From: JALYUM01 sp036688685
GTDB lineage: Bacteria > Pseudomonadota > Gammaproteobacteria > Burkholderiales > Burkholderiaceae_D
DNA length: 64,000 nucleotides
Direction of reading: 5' to 3'
Assembly (NCBI RefSeq): GCF_036688685.1
Contig: NZ_JAQQPS010000014.1
Coordinates: forward strand, 1 to 64,000
Below, in pieces: positions 1 to 9,759 of the stretch. Position 1 is the stretch's first letter, and the number at the start of each line of letters is the position of its first letter. The notes below the pieces were generated by a model. That model saw nothing but the letters and a program-made list of their open reading frames with translations, searched no databases and had not been told where the DNA came from. Position numbers and translations under genes: made by a program.

Positions 1-226
1 CCAGTCCAATAAAACTTTTCAGGGGCAGGTCGCTCGAGGCCGACACGCACAAGATCGTGTAGGCGATGCCGCCGCACTTAGCCTCGGCGCCGTGCACGCG
101 CTGAGGCAGCAAGACGTGATCGGCAATACCGTCCGGGAAGGCGATCCGCAGGCGCAAGGCCCGGTGCAAGGTGTCAAACTGCTGGCCCGAGAACATCAGG
201 TCGATCAGGTCGTTGACGTTTTCCAT
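1..226 (-). CDS. vgrG: VgrG-type T6SS spike protein, N-terminal fragment
   Basis: The minus-strand frame opens with ATG at 226, preceded by a GGAG ribosome site, and runs off the left edge of the window. The 75 visible residues begin MENVNDLIDLMFSGQQFD and contain LLPQRVHGAEAKCGG and LPLKSFIGL. This matches the start of VgrG spike proteins, where a 'brings out the heart of the matter' segment is followed by a 'V L S ... I P L K x L I G' strand of the gp27-like domain. VgrG trimers tip the type VI secretion needle and carry effectors. Only the first part of the gp27-like domain is visible, so any C-terminal effector extension cannot be judged. The family call rests on a short stretch of recognisable sequence. 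Confidence 0.7.
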   Translation of the reverse strand, partial: MENVNDLIDLMFSGQQFDTLHRALRLRIAFPDGIADHVLLPQRVHGAEAKCGGIAYTILCVSASSDLPLKSFIGL

Positions 227-574
227 TCACACTCCACCGTAAATAACTAACTTGTGCGCAACTGGTAGCGCAAATGTCCTGGACCGAGAACGCTGTCGTT
301 GCAAACTTCGAAGCGAAGCAGGCCACCACTGCGGAATCAAAACTCGAGTATTGAACTGTTGAGCCTGGGCAATTTGCGAATTCTCAATGATCCAACGTGA
401 TCTCCTGAAAACAACAGGTGCGTCATCGTGGTCGTTTTTAAAATTGAAAAGCTTCGGAAACTACCTGGTCGACGACATCGGCGCCACCATCAGCGCCAGC
501 GCCAGCGACGTCCCGGAGCCTGTCAATACGGGGCCCCGTGCTATCCTGCGGCGCATCCGTTTTCGCGAGAGACC
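227..574. other. Intergenic region between vgrG and the M1 peptidase gene
   Basis: These 348 bases separate two divergently transcribed genes and should hold both promoters. I see no convincing sigma-70 box pair, no RNA gene and no repeat. Short frames cross the region but have no ribosome site or recognisable product. The frame of the downstream peptidase stays open upstream of its chosen start, but the extra residues are arginine- and proline-rich and do not resemble a signal peptide. Confidence 0.4.
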
Positions 575-2419
575 ATGAAACCATCGATCCTGCTGTTCAG
601 CCTTTTCGGCGCCCTCAGCACCAGCGCATACGCACTGGACCCCCTCAGTTACGCCCACTATGACCAGGTCAAAACCCGCGCCGTCCACCTCGACCTCGCG
701 GCCGACTTCACCCATAAAACGCTGTCCGGCTATGCTGAACTGACGCTCGACTGGCTCGACCCTGCCGCGCGCACGCTCGACCTCGACACGCGCGGTCTGG
801 CCATCGCGCGCGTGCAGGTGCAGGACGCACAGGGCAAGTGGACGCCGGCGCCGTTCACCCTCGGCAAGCTCGACCCGGAAAAGGGCCAGGCACTGCACAT
901 CGCGCTGACCAGCCAGCCGCCGAAGGTGCGCATCGATTACCGCACGGCGCCCGATGCCGCGGCGCTGCAATGGCTCACGCCCGCGCAGACCCTGTCGGGC
1001 AAGAGACCCTTCATGTTCAGCCAGTCCGAGACCATCAACGCGCGCTCATGGGTGCCGCTGCAGGACACCCCGGCCGTGCGCTTTACCTACACCGCGCGCA
1101 TCGCCGCGCCGGCCGGCCTGCGCGTGGTGATGAGCGCCGACAACGACGCAAAAGCGACCGGCAAGGGCGGCTGGAAATTCACCATGCCGCAGCCAATTCC
1201 TTCCTACCTGCTGGCGATCGGCATCGGTGAACTGGAAGCGCGCTCGCTGGGTGGACGCACCGGCGTGTATGCCGAGCCGCTGCGCATCAAGGCGGCCGCA
1301 TATGAACTGGCCGATACCGAGAAAATGGTCGCCGCCGCCGAGTCGCTGTATGGCCCGTATCGGTGGGGGCGTTACGACATGCTGGTGCTACCGCCGTCGT
1401 TTCCCATCGGCGGCATGGAAAACCCGCGCCTGACGTTTTTGACGCCGACCATGATCGCGGGCGACCGCAGCCTGGTCGACCTGATCGCGCATGAACTGGC
1501 ACACAGCTGGTCCGGCAACCTGGTCACCAACGCCTCGTGGAAGCACTGGTGGCTCAACGAGGGTTTTACCACCTACGTTACGACCCGCATCCTGGAAAAA
1601 CTCTACGGTGAAGAAGTGGCGACGATGAACCTGCAGCTGGAGCAGGAAGAAGCGCTCGAGCTGATTAAAACCATCGCGCCCGCAAAGCAGGCACTGTTGA
1701 CCAAAGATGCGGATACCTCCTCCGCACAGTACACCGACGATTCGCTGGCTTACCCGAAAGGCGCCTGGTTCCTGCGCACCCTCGAGCAGCGTGCCGGCCG
1801 CGCCGTGTTCGACCCTTTCCTGCGCGGCTGGTTCGACCAGCACGCCTTCCAGAGCGTGACGACCGACCAGTTCGAGTCTTACCTGCGCAGCGCTTTGCTG
1901 AGCAAACACCCTGGCGTGATGAGCGACGCGGAGCTCGACGACTGGCTGCACGGCCCCGGCATTCCCGCCAGTGCGGTGCACGCCAGTTCGGCGCGCCTGG
2001 CCGCGCTCGACCTGAAACGGGTGCAGTGGCTGAAAGGCGATCTGCGCACAGAACAATTGGACAGCAAAGGCTGGAGCGCGCTCGAGTCGATGAAGTTCCT
2101 CAACGATATCGATGAACATGCCACCCTTGCCCAGTTGCGCGAGCTGGACGCCGCGGCCCATCTGACCGGTAGCCGCAACAATGAAATCGCCTTCCGTTTT
2201 TATCGTGCCTCCATCCACGCCGGCAACCGCGCAATACGCCCGCAACTGGAAGCCTTCCTGCTCAGCGTGGGACGCCAGAAATTCGTGATCCCGCTGTACA
2301 CGGCATTGCGCAAGGACGCCGCCGACAAGGCCTGGGCCGAACAGGTCTACCAGCGCGCGCGAGCGCGCTACCACCCGGTCACGCAAGCGAGCGTCGACAA
2401 ACTCATGAACACGAAATAA
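575..2419 (+). CDS. Exported M1 family zinc aminopeptidase
   Basis: The 614-residue product should remove N-terminal residues from peptides in the periplasm. The start at 575 is chosen because MKPSILLFSLFGALSTSAYA is a clean signal peptide; an upstream start in the same frame would add 49 basic residues that hide it. The M1 exopeptidase motif GGMEN lies near residue 281. The zinc motif HELAHSW begins at residue 306, and the second glutamate is in WWLNEGF about 20 residues later. Total length and a helical C-terminal part resemble the leukotriene A4 hydrolase/ColAA branch of M1. The gene is followed 10 bases later by a serine hydrolase on the same strand, so the two are probably co-transcribed. 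The substrate is unknown. Confidence 0.88.
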   Translation: MKPSILLFSLFGALSTSAYALDPLSYAHYDQVKTRAVHLDLAADFTHKTLSGYAELTLDWLDPAARTLDLDTRGLAIARVQVQDAQGKWTPAPFTLGKLDPEKGQALHIALTSQPPKVRIDYRTAPDAAALQWLTPAQTLSGKRPFMFSQSETINARSWVPLQDTPAVRFTYTARIAAPAGLRVVMSADNDAKATGKGGWKFTMPQPIPSYLLAIGIGELEARSLGGRTGVYAEPLRIKAAAYELADTEKMVAAAESLYGPYRWGRYDMLVLPPSFPIGGMENPRLTFLTPTMIAGDRSLVDLIAHELAHSWSGNLVTNASWKHWWLNEGFTTYVTTRILEKLYGEEVATMNLQLEQEEALELIKTIAPAKQALLTKDADTSSAQYTDDSLAYPKGAWFLRTLEQRAGRAVFDPFLRGWFDQHAFQSVTTDQFESYLRSALLSKHPGVMSDAELDDWLHGPGIPASAVHASSARLAALDLKRVQWLKGDLRTEQLDSKGWSALESMKFLNDIDEHATLAQLRELDAAAHLTGSRNNEIAFRFYRASIHAGNRAIRPQLEAFLLSVGRQKFVIPLYTALRKDAADKAWAEQVYQRARARYHPVTQASVDKLMNTK

Positions 2420-2429
2420 GGACCGTACT

Positions 2430-4055
2430 GTGCACGCTCTCACCCGCATCGCCGCCGCATTCATCATCGCATTTTCCGCCGTCGGCGCCAGCGCGCAAAC
2501 GACGGTGCCGGTCGCCGCCAGCGCCGCCTATAACCTCGAGGCCGACGTCACCCGCGTCATGAAAGCGTTCGACGTGCCCGGCATCGCGATTGCCATCGTC
2601 AAGGACGGCAAAGTCGTCGCCACGCGCGGCTTCGGCGTGCGCAAGCTGGGCCAGCCGGCGCTGGTCGACGCAAACACGCTGTTCGAAGTCGCCTCGAACT
2701 CGAAAGCCTTTACGGCCGCCGCGCTGGCGATGCTGGTCGACGAGGGCAAGCTGGCCTGGGACGACCCGGTCACCAAACACCTGCCCGACTTCCAGATGTA
2801 TGACGCGTATGTGACCCACGAAATGACGGTGCGTGATCTGCTGACCCACCGCAGTGGCCTGGGCCTGGGCGCCGGCGACTTGCTGTGGTGGCCGAAGACG
2901 ACGTTCAGCACCGATGAAATCATCGAGAAGCTTCGCTACATCAAGCCGGCGACGAGCTTTCGCAGCGCGTACGCCTACGACAACCTGCTGTATATCGTGG
3001 CCGGCAAAATCATCGCCGCCAAATCCGGCAAGAGCTGGGGCGACACGGTGCGCGAAAAAATCCTGAACCCGGTCGGGATGACGGGCACGACCACCAGCCT
3101 GGCCGAAGGGGCGGCGATTGCCAACCAGTCCGGCCCGCACAGCAAAGTCAACGACCGTATCACGCTGGTCAAGCCATTCCCGGTACCGAATGCCGTCGGC
3201 GCGGTCGGCATCAACACCAATGCCGAAGATATCGCCAGGTGGATGCAGGTGCTGCTCGACGGCGGCAAGATTGCGGCCAAAGGGATGGATGCCAATGGCA
3301 AGCCGGTGCGCCTGTACAGCGACGCGCGGGCCAAGGATTTGTGGACGGCGCAGACGCCGATCATGATCGGCGAGCCGCCGGCGGCGTTGGCGGCAACCAG
3401 GCCTAATTTTTCGGCGTACGGCCTGGGCTTCAGACTGCGCGACTATCACGGCCAAAAGGTCGCCATGCATGGCGGCGCACTGATCGGATTCTATTCACGC
3501 CTGGTGCTCGTGCCGGAATCGAAACTGGGGATCGCGATTTTCACCAATGCGGAGAGCGACGAGGCGCTCGATGCGATGCAATACCGCTTGCTGGACCAGT
3601 ATATGGGCATTGCGCCGACCGACTGGATCGGCATCATCGCCGACCAGGAAAAGAAGATACATGCGAAAGAGCTGGCGCGCGTAAAAGCGGCGGATACGAG
3701 CCGCGTGGCGGCATCAAAACCGTCGCTGGCGCTGGCCGACTACGACGGCGATTACCAGGATGCGTGGTACGGCAAGGCGACCATCGGCCACGTGGGCAAG
3801 AAGCAGATCCTGACGTTCACGCGCACGCCAGATCTGACGGGAGAGCTGGAGCACTTCCAGCACGATACCTTCATCGTGCGCTGGAAGCAGCGTAGTTTAC
3901 ATGCGGACGCGTACGTGACCTTCGCGCTCAACCCGGACGGCTCGATCGACCGCATGCGCATGGCGCCGGTGTCGACCGAGACGGATTTCAGTTATGACTT
4001 CCAGGATTTGAATTTTGTGCCGGTTGCGGCGGGGAACCAGGCCGCTTCACAATAG
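2430..4055 (+). CDS. Exported beta-lactamase-family serine hydrolase
   Basis: This 541-residue protein belongs to the class C beta-lactamase / D-Ala-D-Ala carboxypeptidase (AmpH, EstB-like) fold. The GTG start at 2430 sits just after an AAGGA-like site and yields a signal peptide ending near ASAQ. The nucleophile motif SNSK begins at residue 89 (S-x-x-K), the tyrosine motif YDN at about residue 183, and an HGG triad (replacing KTG) follows in VAMHGGALIG. The last 100 residues resemble the DUF3471 domain often attached to these enzymes. Such proteins are usually peptidases or esterases rather than resistance enzymes. It lies 10 bases after the M1 aminopeptidase, suggesting joint peptide processing in the periplasm; that link is inference. 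Confidence 0.85.
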   Translation: MHALTRIAAAFIIAFSAVGASAQTTVPVAASAAYNLEADVTRVMKAFDVPGIAIAIVKDGKVVATRGFGVRKLGQPALVDANTLFEVASNSKAFTAAALAMLVDEGKLAWDDPVTKHLPDFQMYDAYVTHEMTVRDLLTHRSGLGLGAGDLLWWPKTTFSTDEIIEKLRYIKPATSFRSAYAYDNLLYIVAGKIIAAKSGKSWGDTVREKILNPVGMTGTTTSLAEGAAIANQSGPHSKVNDRITLVKPFPVPNAVGAVGINTNAEDIARWMQVLLDGGKIAAKGMDANGKPVRLYSDARAKDLWTAQTPIMIGEPPAALAATRPNFSAYGLGFRLRDYHGQKVAMHGGALIGFYSRLVLVPESKLGIAIFTNAESDEALDAMQYRLLDQYMGIAPTDWIGIIADQEKKIHAKELARVKAADTSRVAASKPSLALADYDGDYQDAWYGKATIGHVGKKQILTFTRTPDLTGELEHFQHDTFIVRWKQRSLHADAYVTFALNPDGSIDRMRMAPVSTETDFSYDFQDLNFVPVAAGNQAASQ

Positions 4056-4058
4056 CGT

Positions 4059-4859
4059 TTACTTCGCCGGCTTCACAAACTTCAGCGTCATCCGATCACT
4101 CTCCCCAATCGCCTGGAGCGCGGCGCGGTCTTCATCCTTGTTCGCGTACGTCGGCGGCAGCGCCCACACGCCGTTTTTATGTTCGGCGTTGTCCTTCGGG
4201 TTGGCGTTGATCTCCGACTTCGCCACCAGCTTGAAGCCGGCTTTCTCGGCGATGCCAATCACATACGACTCCTTCACGTAGCCGGTCGACGCGGTCGCAT
4301 CCTGCGTCGCGCTCGCCGGCAGGCGGTGGTCGACCACACCCAGCACGCCGCCTGGTTTGAGCACCGCGTACATCTGCTTGAACACATCGACCACGGCGGC
4401 GTCGCCACCCCCGACCCAGTTATGCACGTTGCGGAAGGTGAGCACCATGTCGACGCTGCCGGCCGGGGCGATGTTGTAGCTCGACGGTGGGTTGAACACG
4501 CTGACGACGGCCTTGTCGTAGATGGCCGGATTCGAATCGAGCTTCTTCTGGAACGCCATGCCGGTACGCTTGACCGGATCGGGCACGGAACCCGCGCCGA
4601 TGTATTTGCCGTTCTCGCGCAGGTAAGGCGCCAGGATCTCCGCGTACCAGCCACCGCTCGGCACCAGTTCCACCACCGTCATGGTCGGCTTGATGCCGAA
4701 AAAGCTCAAGGTTTCGTAAGGGTGGCGATACACGTCGCGGGCGACGTTGGCAGGCGTGCGCGTGGTCGCGCCGACGGCGGCTTTCAGTGCATCGTCGGCG
4801 GCGTGGGCGGCGCTCATCGCGCTGGCGCCCAGCAGGGCGGCCATGATCAGTCGTTTCAT
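4059..4859 (-). CDS. Exported class I SAM-dependent methyltransferase-like protein
   Basis: The product is 266 residues and starts with a signal peptide (MKRLIMAALLGASAMSAAHA). The SAM-binding glycine-rich strand appears as VVELVPSGGWYAEILAPYL around residues 60-78, with an acidic strand end and a later motif IV-like segment (VDMVLTFRNVHNW). An exported methyltransferase-like fold is odd because SAM is cytoplasmic, yet this signal-peptide-bearing family is widespread in Proteobacteria and of unknown function. The gene converges on the serine hydrolase with a 3-base gap and diverges from the TldD-like gene at 5113. Confidence 0.75.
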   Translation of the reverse strand: MKRLIMAALLGASAMSAAHAADDALKAAVGATTRTPANVARDVYRHPYETLSFFGIKPTMTVVELVPSGGWYAEILAPYLRENGKYIGAGSVPDPVKRTGMAFQKKLDSNPAIYDKAVVSVFNPPSSYNIAPAGSVDMVLTFRNVHNWVGGGDAAVVDVFKQMYAVLKPGGVLGVVDHRLPASATQDATASTGYVKESYVIGIAEKAGFKLVAKSEINANPKDNAEHKNGVWALPPTYANKDEDRAALQAIGESDRMTLKFVKPAK

Positions 4860-5112
4860 TTTTTGTCGGTCTCCGGGTCATCGCGCGGACGGCGCCGCGC
4901 ACGAAGGGATCATCGGGGATGGGTGTGAGCGAGTCAACAAGATTGTGCCCAATCGGCGTGCTGGCTGTACATACGCCGGTAACCAACACGTGGTAGATAT
5001 GTATAAAGATTGCCTATTCAAAACCTTGTAGTGCTGTTATCGTTTATCCGATTTGTCGTCCGATCCCGGTGGCATATGGGTTCGGTCCTTGTGGGTGATA
5101 TCAGGAGATCGC

Positions 5113-6750
5113 ATGGAACGTCGCACTTTTCTCAACATCAGCGGACTGGCCCTCGGGACGATGATGCTGCCAATCGCCGGGAACGTCATTGCAGCCGAAG
5201 AGCTGCTCACACCCCTGGCCACGAAATTCAAGAAGACCCTCGCCGACACTGCGTTGACCGCCGCAACCCAGGCCGGCGCGAGCTACTGCGACGTGCGCAT
5301 CGGGCGTTACCTGAACCAGTTCATCACCACGCGCGACCTGAACGTCGAGAACGTCGCCAATACCGAATCGGCCGGCGTCGGCGTGCGCGTCATCTGCAAC
5401 GGCGCCTACGGCTTTGCCGCCACCAGCGACATGTCGCCGGACGCCGTGGCCAACGCCGCCCGCCAGGCGGTCGCCATTGCCAAGGCCAATTCGCGCCTGC
5501 AAACCGAGCCGGTGCAACTGGCCCCCGTCAAAGGCGTGGGCGAAGTGGCCTGGGCTACGCCGTTCAAGAAGGACTGGCGCGCGGTGCCGATCAAGGAAAA
5601 GGCTGAACTGCTGATCGCCGCGAACAAGGCCGGCATGGACGGTGGCGCCAGTTTCATGCAGTCGGTGCTGTTTCAGGTGAACCAGCAAAAGTACTTCGCG
5701 TCCACCGACGGCTCCTACATCGATCAGGACGTGCACCGCATCTGGGCCCCGGTGTTCGCGACTGCCGTCGACAAAGCCAGCGGCAAATTCCGCTCGCGCT
5801 CGGGTCTGTCCGCGCCGGTCGGCATGGGTTACGAATACCTCGACGCGCGCCCGCAGGACAAGATCCGTGCCGCCGGCGGCGTCGCCACCCTGTACAAGAA
5901 TTCGTATGACCTGATCGAAGACGCGCGCGCCGCCGGGCGCGATGCGAAAGCCAAGCTGACCGCCAAATCGGTCACACCGGGCAAATACGACCTGGTTTTG
6001 TCGCCAGAACACCTGTGGCTGACGATTCACGAGTCGGTGGGGCACCCCACCGAACTTGATCGCGTGCTCGGTTATGAAGCCAATTACGCCGGCACCAGCT
6101 TTGCCACGCTCGACAAATGGGAATCGAAAAAATTCAAGTACGGTTCGCCGAACGTGAACATCGTCGCGGATAAAACCACGCCGGGTTCCCTGGGCTGCAT
6201 CGGTTACGACGACGAAGGCGTGCGCGGCAAACGCTGGGACATCATCCGCGACGGCATCCTGGTCAACTACCAGGCCACGCGCGACCAGGCCCACATCATT
6301 GGCGAGAAGGAATCGCAGGGCTGCTCATACGCCGACAGCTGGAGCAGCGTGCAGTTCCAGCGCATGCCCAACGTGTCGCTGGAGGCGGGCAAGAAAAAGC
6401 TGACGCCGGACGAGATGGTCAAGGACATCAAAAAGGGCATTTATATCGTCGGTGACGGTTCGTTCTCGATCGACCAGCAGCGCTACAACTTCCAGTTCGG
6501 CGGCCAGCTGTACTACGAAATCAACAACGGCAAGATCGGCGCGATGCTCGAAGACGTGGCTTACCAGTCGAACACCCAGGAATTCTGGAACGCCTGCAGC
6601 GCCACCTGCGACGACCGCGACTGGCGCATGGGCGGCTCGTTTTTTGATGGCAAAGGCCAGCCGCCGCAGATCAGCATCGTCTCGCACGGCGCTTCGACGA
6701 CGCGCTTCAACGGCATCAATGTGATCAACACCGCACGCAAGATTGGTTAA
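5113..6750 (+). CDS. TldD-like metalloprotease with Tat-type signal (copy 1)
   Basis: The 545-residue protein is the TldD-type subunit of a TldD/TldE (PmbA) zinc protease, a family known for unfolding-independent cleavage of peptides such as microcin precursors and CcdA. The ATG at 5113 follows an AGGAGA site and gives MERRTFLNISG, an RRxFL twin-arginine motif followed by a hydrophobic stretch ending near IAAEE. The HExxxH metal motif (HESVGH) starts at residue 306, where TldD normally has it, and is followed by a glutamate-containing region. Most characterised TldD proteins are cytoplasmic, so the export-like N-terminus is unusual. The partner gene follows 3 bases later, and a second pair lies downstream at 8101-11097. 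Confidence 0.88.
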   Translation: MERRTFLNISGLALGTMMLPIAGNVIAAEELLTPLATKFKKTLADTALTAATQAGASYCDVRIGRYLNQFITTRDLNVENVANTESAGVGVRVICNGAYGFAATSDMSPDAVANAARQAVAIAKANSRLQTEPVQLAPVKGVGEVAWATPFKKDWRAVPIKEKAELLIAANKAGMDGGASFMQSVLFQVNQQKYFASTDGSYIDQDVHRIWAPVFATAVDKASGKFRSRSGLSAPVGMGYEYLDARPQDKIRAAGGVATLYKNSYDLIEDARAAGRDAKAKLTAKSVTPGKYDLVLSPEHLWLTIHESVGHPTELDRVLGYEANYAGTSFATLDKWESKKFKYGSPNVNIVADKTTPGSLGCIGYDDEGVRGKRWDIIRDGILVNYQATRDQAHIIGEKESQGCSYADSWSSVQFQRMPNVSLEAGKKKLTPDEMVKDIKKGIYIVGDGSFSIDQQRYNFQFGGQLYYEINNGKIGAMLEDVAYQSNTQEFWNACSATCDDRDWRMGGSFFDGKGQPPQISIVSHGASTTRFNGINVINTARKIG

Positions 6751-6753
6751 TCC

Positions 6754-8091
6754 ATGACTATCCTGACCGCAGAACAAACCAAAGCGCTGACCGAGCGCCT
6801 GATGAAGTTTTCCAAGGCGGACGAATGCATCGTCACCGTCAACGGCGCGCGTACCGGCAACATTCGCTTCGCCCGCAATACCGTCTCGACCGCCGGCCTG
6901 TCCGACGACACCAGCATCGCCGTGCAGGTTGCCTTCGGTAAACGCCAGGGCACTGCCACCATCAACGAGTTCGATGACAAGTCGCTGGAAAAAGTCGTGC
7001 GTCGCGCCGAAGACCTGGCACGCCTGGCGCCGGAAAACCCGGAGTTCATGCCAGCCGTGGCCAAGCAGGTTTTTAAGTCGACCGATACCTTCAGCGCCCG
7101 CACCGCCGCCATCGACCCGGAGTTTCGCGCCCAGGCCGCGGCCTACGCCCTTGAGGCCTGCCGCAAGCAGAACCTGGTGGCAGCGGGCTTTTTTACCGAC
7201 CGCACGTCGTTTTCCACCATCGCCAATTCGAACGGCGTGTTCGGCCACCAGGCCGTGACTGGCCTCGACTTCACGTGCACCGTGCGCACGGCCGACGGCC
7301 GCGGCTCGGGCTGGGTCACGCGTTCGGCGCGCGATGCCGGCCGCTTCGACGCGCGTGAAGCGGTCGACGTGGCCATCGAAAAAGCCCTGCGCTCGGTCGA
7401 AGCCAAGGCCATCGAACCGGGCCGCTACACGGTCATCCTGGAGCCGGCCGCCACCTCGGACCTGCTCGGCTACATGCTGGGCGGCTTCGATGCACGCCAG
7501 GCCGACGAAGGCCGCAGCTTCCTGTCCAAGAAGGGCGGCGCCAGCCGCCTGGGCGACAAATTGTTCGACAGCCAGGTCAATATCTGGGCCGACCCGTGGG
7601 ACAAAGACGTGCCTGTGCTGCCGTGGGATAACCAGAACATGCTGGCGCGCGAACGCACGGCGCTGATCAAGGATGGCCGCGTGAATGCGCTCGACTATTC
7701 GCTGTTCTGGGCCGCCAAGAAGGGCGTGCGCCCGACCGCCAGTGCCGGCAACATCATCATGGCGGGGACAAGCAAGTCGACCGCGGAACTGATCGCCAAC
7801 ACCAAGAAAGGTGTGCTGGTCACGCGTACCTGGTACATCCGCATGGTCGATCCGCAATCGGTGGCGCTGACGGGCCTGACGCGCGATGGCACCTTCTACA
7901 TCGAGAACGGCAAGATCAAGCACCCGATCAAGAACTTCCGCTTCAACGAAAGCCCGGTCACGATGCTCAACAATATCGAGGAAATCGGCAAGCCGGTCAT
8001 CATCTCCGGCGACGAATCGCAGTACGCGATGCTGATCCCGCCGATGAAAGTGCGCGACTTTAATTTCACGTCGCTGTCCGACGCGGTGTAA
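6754..8091 (+). CDS. TldE/PmbA-like partner subunit (copy 1)
   Basis: The 445-residue product is the non-catalytic PmbA/TldE-type partner of the preceding TldD-like protein. It lacks the HExxxH motif and any signal peptide, and has the family features RFARNTVSTAGL near residue 50 and a conserved C-terminal FRFNESPVTMLNNIEEIG segment. In known systems the TldD and TldE subunits form a heterodimer with the active site on TldD. The gene starts 3 bases after its partner. If the TldD-like protein is really exported through Tat, this subunit could travel as a passenger; that is inference. It is close in sequence to the product of 9760-11097. Confidence 0.87.
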   Translation: MTILTAEQTKALTERLMKFSKADECIVTVNGARTGNIRFARNTVSTAGLSDDTSIAVQVAFGKRQGTATINEFDDKSLEKVVRRAEDLARLAPENPEFMPAVAKQVFKSTDTFSARTAAIDPEFRAQAAAYALEACRKQNLVAAGFFTDRTSFSTIANSNGVFGHQAVTGLDFTCTVRTADGRGSGWVTRSARDAGRFDAREAVDVAIEKALRSVEAKAIEPGRYTVILEPAATSDLLGYMLGGFDARQADEGRSFLSKKGGASRLGDKLFDSQVNIWADPWDKDVPVLPWDNQNMLARERTALIKDGRVNALDYSLFWAAKKGVRPTASAGNIIMAGTSKSTAELIANTKKGVLVTRTWYIRMVDPQSVALTGLTRDGTFYIENGKIKHPIKNFRFNESPVTMLNNIEEIGKPVIISGDESQYAMLIPPMKVRDFNFTSLSDAV

Positions 8092-8100
8092 GGAACACAG

Positions 8101-9750
8101 ATGGAACGTCGTACATTTCTGAAGATCGGCGGCGGCGCCGCTGGTTCGTACCTCAGCCCTATTTTCGTTCCGGTCTTCGGCAACGCGATTGCCGCCGAAG
8201 ACCTGATGGCCCCCATGGCCGTGGCGGCGAAGAAGGCGCTGGCCGATGTGGCCATGAACGCGGCCACCAAAGCCGGCGCCAGCTACTGCGACGTGCGGAT
8301 CGGGCGCTACTTAAATCAGTTCATCACCACGCGCGACCTGAACGTCGACAACGTCGTCAACACCGAGTCGAGCGGCATCGGCGTGCGCGTGATTGCCGGC
8401 GGCGCCTATGGTTTCGCGTCGACCAACAGCATGGCGCCGGACGCGGTGGCCACTGCCGCGCGCCAGGCCGTGGCAATTGCCCGCGCCAATGCCAGGCTGC
8501 AGACGGAGCCGGTGCAACTGGCGCCGGTGAAGGGCGTGGGCGAAGTGCGCTGGGCCACGCCGTTTACGCGCGACTGGAGAGCCGTGCCGGTCAAGGACAA
8601 GGCGGAGATGCTCATAGCCGCCAATATGGCCGGCCTGGACGCCGGCGCCAGCTTCATGACGGCGAACCTGTTCCAGGTGAACCAGCAAAAGTATTTTGCG
8701 TCCACCGATGGTTCCTACATCGACCAGGACATCCACCGCCTGTGGGCGCCGATCAATGCGACCGCGGTCGACAAGGCCAGCGGCAAATTCCGCTCGCGCG
8801 CCGGCCTCGCTTCGCCGGTCGGCATGGGCTATGAATATTTCGATGCCCGCGCCGCCGACAAGGTAAAAGCCGCCGGTGGCGTCGCGACGCTCTACACGCG
8901 TTCCTACGACATCGTGGAAGAAGCCCGCATCGCCGGGCGCCAGGCGCGCGAAAAGATCGGGGCAAAATCGGTCGAGCCGGGTAAATATGACCTGGTGCTC
9001 TCGCCCGAAAACCTGTTCCTGACGATCCACGAGTCGGTCGGCCACCCGACTGAGCTCGACCGCGTGCTGGGCTACGAAGCCAATTACGCCGGGACCAGCT
9101 TTTGCACGCTCGATAAATGGGAGTCGAAGAAATTCAAATTCGGTTCCGAACGCGTGAACATCATCGCCGACAAGACCACGCCGGGTTCGCTCGGCGCGGT
9201 GGGCTACGACGATGAAGGCGTGGCGTCGAAACGCTGGGACATCATCCGTGACGGCATCCTGGTCAACTACCAGGCCACGCGCGACCAGGCCCACATCATC
9301 GGCGAAAAAGAATCGCACGGCTGCTCGTATGCCGACAGCTGGAGCAGCGTGCAGTTTCAGCGCATGCCGAACGTGTCGCTCGCCGCCGGCAAAACCCCGC
9401 TCACGCCCGACGACATGGTGAAGGACGTCAAGAAGGGCATTTATGTGCTCGGACGCGGCTCGTACTCGATCGACCAGCAGCGCTACAACTTCCAGTTCGG
9501 CGGCCAGCTGTACTTTGAAATCAAGGATGGCAAGATCGGCCAGATGCTGGAAGACGTGGCCTATCAGTCGAACACGCAGGAATTCTGGAATGCCTGCAGC
9601 GCCATTTGCGACCAGCGCGACTGGCGCATGGGCGGCTCCTTCTTCGACGGCAAGGGCCAGCCGAGCCAGGTCAGCGCGGTGTCGCACGGTTCATCGACGA
9701 CCCGTTTCAACGGTATCAATGTGATCAACACCGCCCGCAAGGTCGGCTAA
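8101..9750 (+). CDS. TldD-like metalloprotease with Tat-type signal (copy 2)
   Basis: This 549-residue paralogue of the 5113-6750 product is nearly colinear with it. The start at 8101 follows AAGGAAC and gives MERRTFLKIGGGAAG, a canonical Tat box (RRxFLK) and hydrophobic region ending near AIAAED. HESVGH starts at residue 310. The two copies agree over long blocks, for example around the metal site and in YADSWSSVQFQRMPNVSL, but differ at many third positions and at scattered residues. The duplication is therefore old rather than a recent or assembly-derived repeat. It forms a pair with the next gene, 9 bases downstream. Confidence 0.88.
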   Translation: MERRTFLKIGGGAAGSYLSPIFVPVFGNAIAAEDLMAPMAVAAKKALADVAMNAATKAGASYCDVRIGRYLNQFITTRDLNVDNVVNTESSGIGVRVIAGGAYGFASTNSMAPDAVATAARQAVAIARANARLQTEPVQLAPVKGVGEVRWATPFTRDWRAVPVKDKAEMLIAANMAGLDAGASFMTANLFQVNQQKYFASTDGSYIDQDIHRLWAPINATAVDKASGKFRSRAGLASPVGMGYEYFDARAADKVKAAGGVATLYTRSYDIVEEARIAGRQAREKIGAKSVEPGKYDLVLSPENLFLTIHESVGHPTELDRVLGYEANYAGTSFCTLDKWESKKFKFGSERVNIIADKTTPGSLGAVGYDDEGVASKRWDIIRDGILVNYQATRDQAHIIGEKESHGCSYADSWSSVQFQRMPNVSLAAGKTPLTPDDMVKDVKKGIYVLGRGSYSIDQQRYNFQFGGQLYFEIKDGKIGQMLEDVAYQSNTQEFWNACSAICDQRDWRMGGSFFDGKGQPSQVSAVSHGSSTTRFNGINVINTARKVG

Positions 9751-9759
9751 GGAGCTGTC

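Noticed and set aside
2403..3470. Antisense frame opposite the beta-lactamase-like gene
   Set aside because: The sense strand has signal peptide and all catalytic motifs; the antisense product has no domain and is repetitive.
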